Source: Streptomyces sannanensis (GTDB taxonomy: Bacteria; Actinomycetota; Actinomycetes; Streptomycetales; Streptomycetaceae). Taken from it: DNA of 64,000 nt. Where the stretch lies: assembly GCF_039536205.1 (NCBI RefSeq), contig NZ_BAAAYL010000001.1:3720001-3784000 (forward strand). Direction: 5' to 3'. Of this stretch, positions 61,336-64,000 are shown in pieces. Below the pieces are notes generated by a model. That model was not told the origin of the DNA. It was given only the letters and a program-made list of their open reading frames with translations, and did no database searches. Numbering within the stretch: position 1 is the first letter of the stretch; every line of letters starts with the position of its first letter. The position numbers and the translations under genes are program-made.

Positions 61336-61830
61336 TCAGGCGAGGCCGGTGGCGCCACCCCCGTGGCTGCCGTCGTCCTCGTCCTCGGGGAGCCTGCAGA
61401 CGCGCTCCAGGAAGAGAGCGGCGGCGATCACCCCGATGCCCGCCAGCACCGCGAAGCCGGCGTAGATGGCCTGGTCGCGGCGGCCCGGGATGTCGAGGAA
61501 GCCCAGCAGAAAGACGCCCGCGCCGCCGTACATCCCGCTGACCAGGGCGGCGACCAGCGCGCTCGCCTGGCCGAAGACCACCGCGCGGGCCGCCATCAGC
61601 GGCTCCACGCCGCGGGCGCCGGGGCGGCGATCACGCTGGGCGCGCAGCCGGGCGCGCAGGGACAGGGCTGTTGCGAGCAGCACGACGGCGATCACGCCGA
61701 GCACGATCGGGGCGGCCAGCGGGACGCTGGGCAGGTCGCCGAACGAGTCCCAGAGACGGGCGCCCGCCCAGGAGATCACTCCGGCCACGATGAACAGTCC
61801 GGCCAGTACTCCGAGCCGTAGTTGTTTCAC
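61336..61830 (-). CDS. DUF3180 membrane protein
   Basis: 164 residues with four membrane helices in two pairs: LRLGVLAGLFIVAGVISWAG, LAAPIVLGVIAVVLLATALS, then VVFGQASALVAALVSGMYGG and IYAGFAVLAGIGVIAAALFL, and an acidic C-terminus. This is the DUF3180 family that sits after folK in actinobacteria; function unknown. GTG 61830 has AAGGG 8 nt upstream; ATG 61845 is an alternative. It is the last gene of the minus-strand folate operon. Confidence 0.87.
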   Translation of the reverse strand: MKQLRLGVLAGLFIVAGVISWAGARLWDSFGDLPSVPLAAPIVLGVIAVVLLATALSLRARLRAQRDRRPGARGVEPLMAARAVVFGQASALVAALVSGMYGGAGVFLLGFLDIPGRRDQAIYAGFAVLAGIGVIAAALFLERVCRLPEDEDDGSHGGGATGLA

Positions 61831-61880
61831 CGTGGTGCCCTTCATCCGACCGGTCGTATCGACTCCGCAGAGCCTAACGA

Positions 61881-62480
61881 CTACTCGGGGAGACGGAGTT
61901 CCAGGTCGGTCCGCGGAAGGACGCCCTCCCTGCCGACCCGGTCCAGCAGTTCGGTGACCCGGCCCTGCCCGGGCAGGTGGGCCTCGGGGTCTATGTCGTG
62001 CCACGGGGCGAGGACGAAGGCGCGCTGGTGGGCGCGCGGGTGAGGCAGCGTGAGGACCGGGTCGTCGGAGACGACGCCGGCGTACGCCACGATGTCCACG
62101 TCGATGGTGCGCGGGCCCCAGCGCACCTCACGGACGCGGTCGAAGGCTTCCTCGATGGCCTGGCCGCGCTCCAGCAGCGAGGCGGGCGGCAGGGTGGTCT
62201 TCACCAGGACGACCGCGTTGAAGTACGACGGCTGGGAACCGGGGTCGACGCCCCAGGGCTCGGTCTCGTACACCGGGGAGACGGCCTTGACCCGCACGCC
62301 GGGCGTGTCCTCCAGGGCGTCGACGGCGCCCTGGAGGGTCTCCAGGCGGTTGCCGAGATTGCTGCCGAGGGAGATCACAGCCCACTTGGGGTTGCTCAGG
62401 GTCGTATCAGCCGCGTCCACCGTCTCCACCACGGAGGCGGGCACCGGCTGCACGGTCGGGTCGCTCTGCGTGGGGTTCAT
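61881..62480 (-). CDS. folK: 2-amino-4-hydroxy-6-hydroxymethyldihydropteridine pyrophosphokinase
   Basis: 199 residues. HPPK motifs: VISLGSNLGNRLETLQGAVD, YETEPWGVDPGSQPSYFNAV, RWGPRTIDVDIVAYAG (substrate and Mg site), LTLPHPRAHQRAFVLAPWHD. An N-terminal extension of about 30 residues is present. The start ATG overlaps the folB stop (ATGA), so the two are translationally coupled. It transfers pyrophosphate from ATP to 6-hydroxymethyl-dihydropterin in folate synthesis. Confidence 0.96.
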   Translation of the reverse strand: MNPTQSDPTVQPVPASVVETVDAADTTLSNPKWAVISLGSNLGNRLETLQGAVDALEDTPGVRVKAVSPVYETEPWGVDPGSQPSYFNAVVLVKTTLPPASLLERGQAIEEAFDRVREVRWGPRTIDVDIVAYAGVVSDDPVLTLPHPRAHQRAFVLAPWHDIDPEAHLPGQGRVTELLDRVGREGVLPRTDLELRLPE

Positions 62481-62836
62481 CGGCGGCTCCGGGTGATCGT
62501 GATGGTCACGTCGTCGAAGGGGACGGTGATGGGGGCGTCCGGCTTGTGGACGACCACCTCGACCTCGAGGACACCGTCGTGCTTGAGGCACTGCTGGGCG
62601 ATGCGCTCCGCGAGCGTCTCGATCAGGTCGACCGGCTCACCCTTGACGACATCCACGACCTCCTCGGCAACGATGCCGTAGTGCACGGTCTTCGTCAGGT
62701 CGTCGTCGGCCGCCGCAGGGCGGGTGTCCAGTCCGAGGACGAGGTCCACGATGAAGGTCTGGCCTTCTTCGCGTTCCCTGGGGAAGACGCCGTGGTGGCC
62801 TCGGGCCTTCAGGCCGCGCAGCGCGACACGATCCAC
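62477..62836 (-). CDS. folB: Dihydroneopterin aldolase
   Basis: 119 residues from GTG 62836. DHNA motifs: RVALRGLKARGHHGVFPRER, EEGQTFIVDLVLGLDTRPAA, TVHYGIVAEEVVDVVKGEPV, LIETLAERIAQQCLKHDGVL, VHKPDAPITVPFDDVTITI. It cleaves dihydroneopterin to 6-hydroxymethyl-dihydropterin. The gene lies between the NTF2-like gene (140 nt away) and folK (4-nt overlap). Confidence 0.96.
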   Translation of the reverse strand: MDRVALRGLKARGHHGVFPREREEGQTFIVDLVLGLDTRPAAADDDLTKTVHYGIVAEEVVDVVKGEPVDLIETLAERIAQQCLKHDGVLEVEVVVHKPDAPITVPFDDVTITITRSRR

Positions 62837-62976
62837 GCGAATCACTCCTGCTTTCGTTGATTCGGACAGGCACCGGGTGCGGCCGGCGCTCACCTTCACT
62901 CGAATCTACCTGCGAGCTCTGACAGTGCTCACCAACGGAATCCGTCGGCAGGCTCTCGAACGCCCCCTACCCAGCC

Positions 62977-63426
62977 TCACCCGGACGACTCTTCGCCCTC
63001 TTCCTCACTGGCCTCCGCCAGTACGGGCGAGGCGTGGTGCGACCACAGTTTCCAGCCGTCCGGTGTGCGGCGAAACACATTGGTGGCGACCACCAGCTGG
63101 CCGACGAGAGGGCCCAGCTCGCCCGCCTCCTCGGCCGGCCCGCCGCTGAGGATGTTCTCGGTGCACGTCACCAGCGCGGTGTCGGCCATGACGGTGACCT
63201 TCACATCCGTCAGGAAGAACTGGATGTAGTCCGTGTTGGCCATGATCAGCGCGTACGAACGCAGCACCTCGCCGCGCCCGGTCAGTACCGGCCAGCCGGG
63301 GTGCACGCACGAGATCTCGTCGTTCAGCCAGAGTCCGGAGAGCTCGTCGAAGTCGCCCCGCTCCATGGCCTCGTAGAAGGCGGTGTTCGCGCGTTCGACC
63401 TCGTCGACGTCCGTACCGCGCGTCAC
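62977..63426 (-). CDS. NTF2-like (SnoaL-type) protein in the folate operon
   Basis: 149 residues. NTF2-like fold pattern: ANTAFYEAMERGDFDELSGL, WLNDEISCVHPGWPVLTGRG, EVLRSYALIMANTDYIQFFL, ATNVFRRTPDGWKLWSHHAS. It starts at GTG 63426, overlapping the folP stop (GTGA). Such a protein is constant between folP and folB in Streptomyces. Its role in folate synthesis is unknown; it could supply a missing phosphatase or binding step, but that is speculation. Confidence 0.9.
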   Translation of the reverse strand: MTRGTDVDEVERANTAFYEAMERGDFDELSGLWLNDEISCVHPGWPVLTGRGEVLRSYALIMANTDYIQFFLTDVKVTVMADTALVTCTENILSGGPAEEAGELGPLVGQLVVATNVFRRTPDGWKLWSHHASPVLAEASEEEGEESSG

Positions 63427-64000
63427 CGGGCTCCTTCGACGGCCCGGGCCACCCGGACCGCGTCGGCCGTCGCCCGTACCTCGTGGACCCTTACCGCCCA
63501 GGCACCCTCGTGCGCGGCGATCGCGGACACGGCGGCGGTGGCGGCGTCCCGCTCCCGGGCGGGCGGCGGGGTGCCGTCGTCACCGGCCAGCACATGGCCC
63601 AGGAATCGCTTGCGGGACGCGGCCACCAGCAGCGGCCGGCCGAGCGCCCGGAGCTCGTCGAGGTGGGCGACGAGCGCCAGGTCGTGCTCGGCCGCCTTGG
63701 CGAAGCCGAGGCCCGGGTCGAGCACGATGCGCTCGGGCGCGATCCCGCCGTCGACGACGGCGTCCATGCGGTCACGCAGCTCGGCCGCGACCTCGGCGAC
63801 GATGTCGCCGTAGACCGCGCGGCTGTTCATGTTCTCGCTGAAGCCGCGCCAGTGCATCACGACGAACGGAGCCCCGGCCGCGGCGACCACGCGCACCATG
63901 TCCGGGTCGGCGAGACCGCCGCTGACGTCGTTGACCAGCCGTGCGCCGGCCGCGACGGCCTGCTCGGCGACGCTGGCGCGCATGGTGTCGACCGAGACGG
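63423..64000 (-). CDS. folP: Dihydropteroate synthase, N-terminus beyond the window
   Basis: 192 codons of the C-terminal part. DHPS motifs: SVDTMRASVAEQAVAAGARL, VNDVSGGLADPDMVRVV, FVVMHWRG, ERIVLDPGLGFAKAAEHDLA, PLLVAASRKRFLGHVLAG (SRKRF, pterin/phosphate site), AVRVHEVRATADAVRVARAV. It condenses p-aminobenzoate with hydroxymethyl-dihydropterin pyrophosphate and is the sulfonamide target. It heads the visible folP-NTF2-folB-folK-DUF3180 operon; the start lies past base 64000. Confidence 0.95.
   Translation of the reverse strand, partial: VSVDTMRASVAEQAVAAGARLVNDVSGGLADPDMVRVVAAAGAPFVVMHWRGFSENMNSRAVYGDIVAEVAAELRDRMDAVVDGGIAPERIVLDPGLGFAKAAEHDLALVAHLDELRALGRPLLVAASRKRFLGHVLAGDDGTPPPARERDAATAAVSAIAAHEGAWAVRVHEVRATADAVRVARAVEGAR

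Overview
This is a very GC-rich actinobacterial chromosome segment. Almost every gene matches a Streptomyces counterpart: BldG with its anti-sigma partner, a topA/tmk-fusion/holB block, a whiJ-like developmental locus, and the tilS-hpt-ftsH-folE-folB-folK-folP block. From memory, the left part follows the gene order of the S. coelicolor SCO3550-SCO3540 region and the right part that of SCO3434-SCO3398. Species-level identity cannot be given from the sequence alone.

Layout. (1) 1-1922: the end of a Tad/Flp-type pilus secretion cluster (TadB end, TadC-like, small Flp pilin, TadE, second TadE-like protein), with a frameshift that fuses the last two. (2) 1919-12737: a convergent MrfA/YprA-type helicase, then bldG, its anti-sigma kinase, a proton-pumping pyrophosphatase, a lipoprotein, a methyltransferase and a membrane Ser/Thr kinase. 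(3) 12845-20621: a small membrane protein, DNA topoisomerase I, a transporter-thymidylate kinase-coiled coil fusion and the DNA polymerase III delta' subunit. (4) 20627-32725: an accessory region. It holds a MITE-like repeat, an orphan low-GC gene, a composite transposon with a perfect 10-bp target duplication that carries a secreted two-part amidase-like protein, an IS1380 element sitting in a broken integrase, a peptidase-like lipoprotein, tRNA-Thr(CGT) with an integrase stub beside it, and a dead Uma2 gene. (5) 33057-43335: a flavohemoglobin-like protein, a SARP/NB-ARC/TPR regulator, a SigE-type sigma factor with a membrane partner (128-bp tandem duplication at its end), an exonuclease/polymerase of the DNA Pol I fold, and SUKH and DUF2786 proteins. 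(6) 43556-45626: a whiJ-like trio (DUF397 protein, ATP-binding anti-sigma-like protein, XRE regulator) with the same bipartite palindromic site in front of two of the genes. (7) 45681-53628: metabolic and transport genes (aldehyde dehydrogenase, PadR, glutamate decarboxylase, YbjQ, DedA, ThrE, inorganic pyrophosphatase), with a second, inverted copy of the MITE-like repeat and an IS481 stub. (8) 53805-64000: D-Ala-D-Ala carboxypeptidase, zinc metalloprotease family, tilS, hpt, ftsH and the folate genes.

How it works together: regions 1-3 and 8 are conserved core chromosome (DNA replication and topology, nucleotide and folate supply, membrane proteolysis, cell wall, developmental sigma control). 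Region 4 is a mobile-DNA graveyard between the two syntenic blocks, probably seeded by integration at tRNA-Thr. The most interesting items are the composite transposon and its cargo, the shared operator-like sites of the whiJ-like locus, the dispersed repeat whose core also lies in the 5' part of a regulator gene, and the three-part thymidylate kinase fusion.
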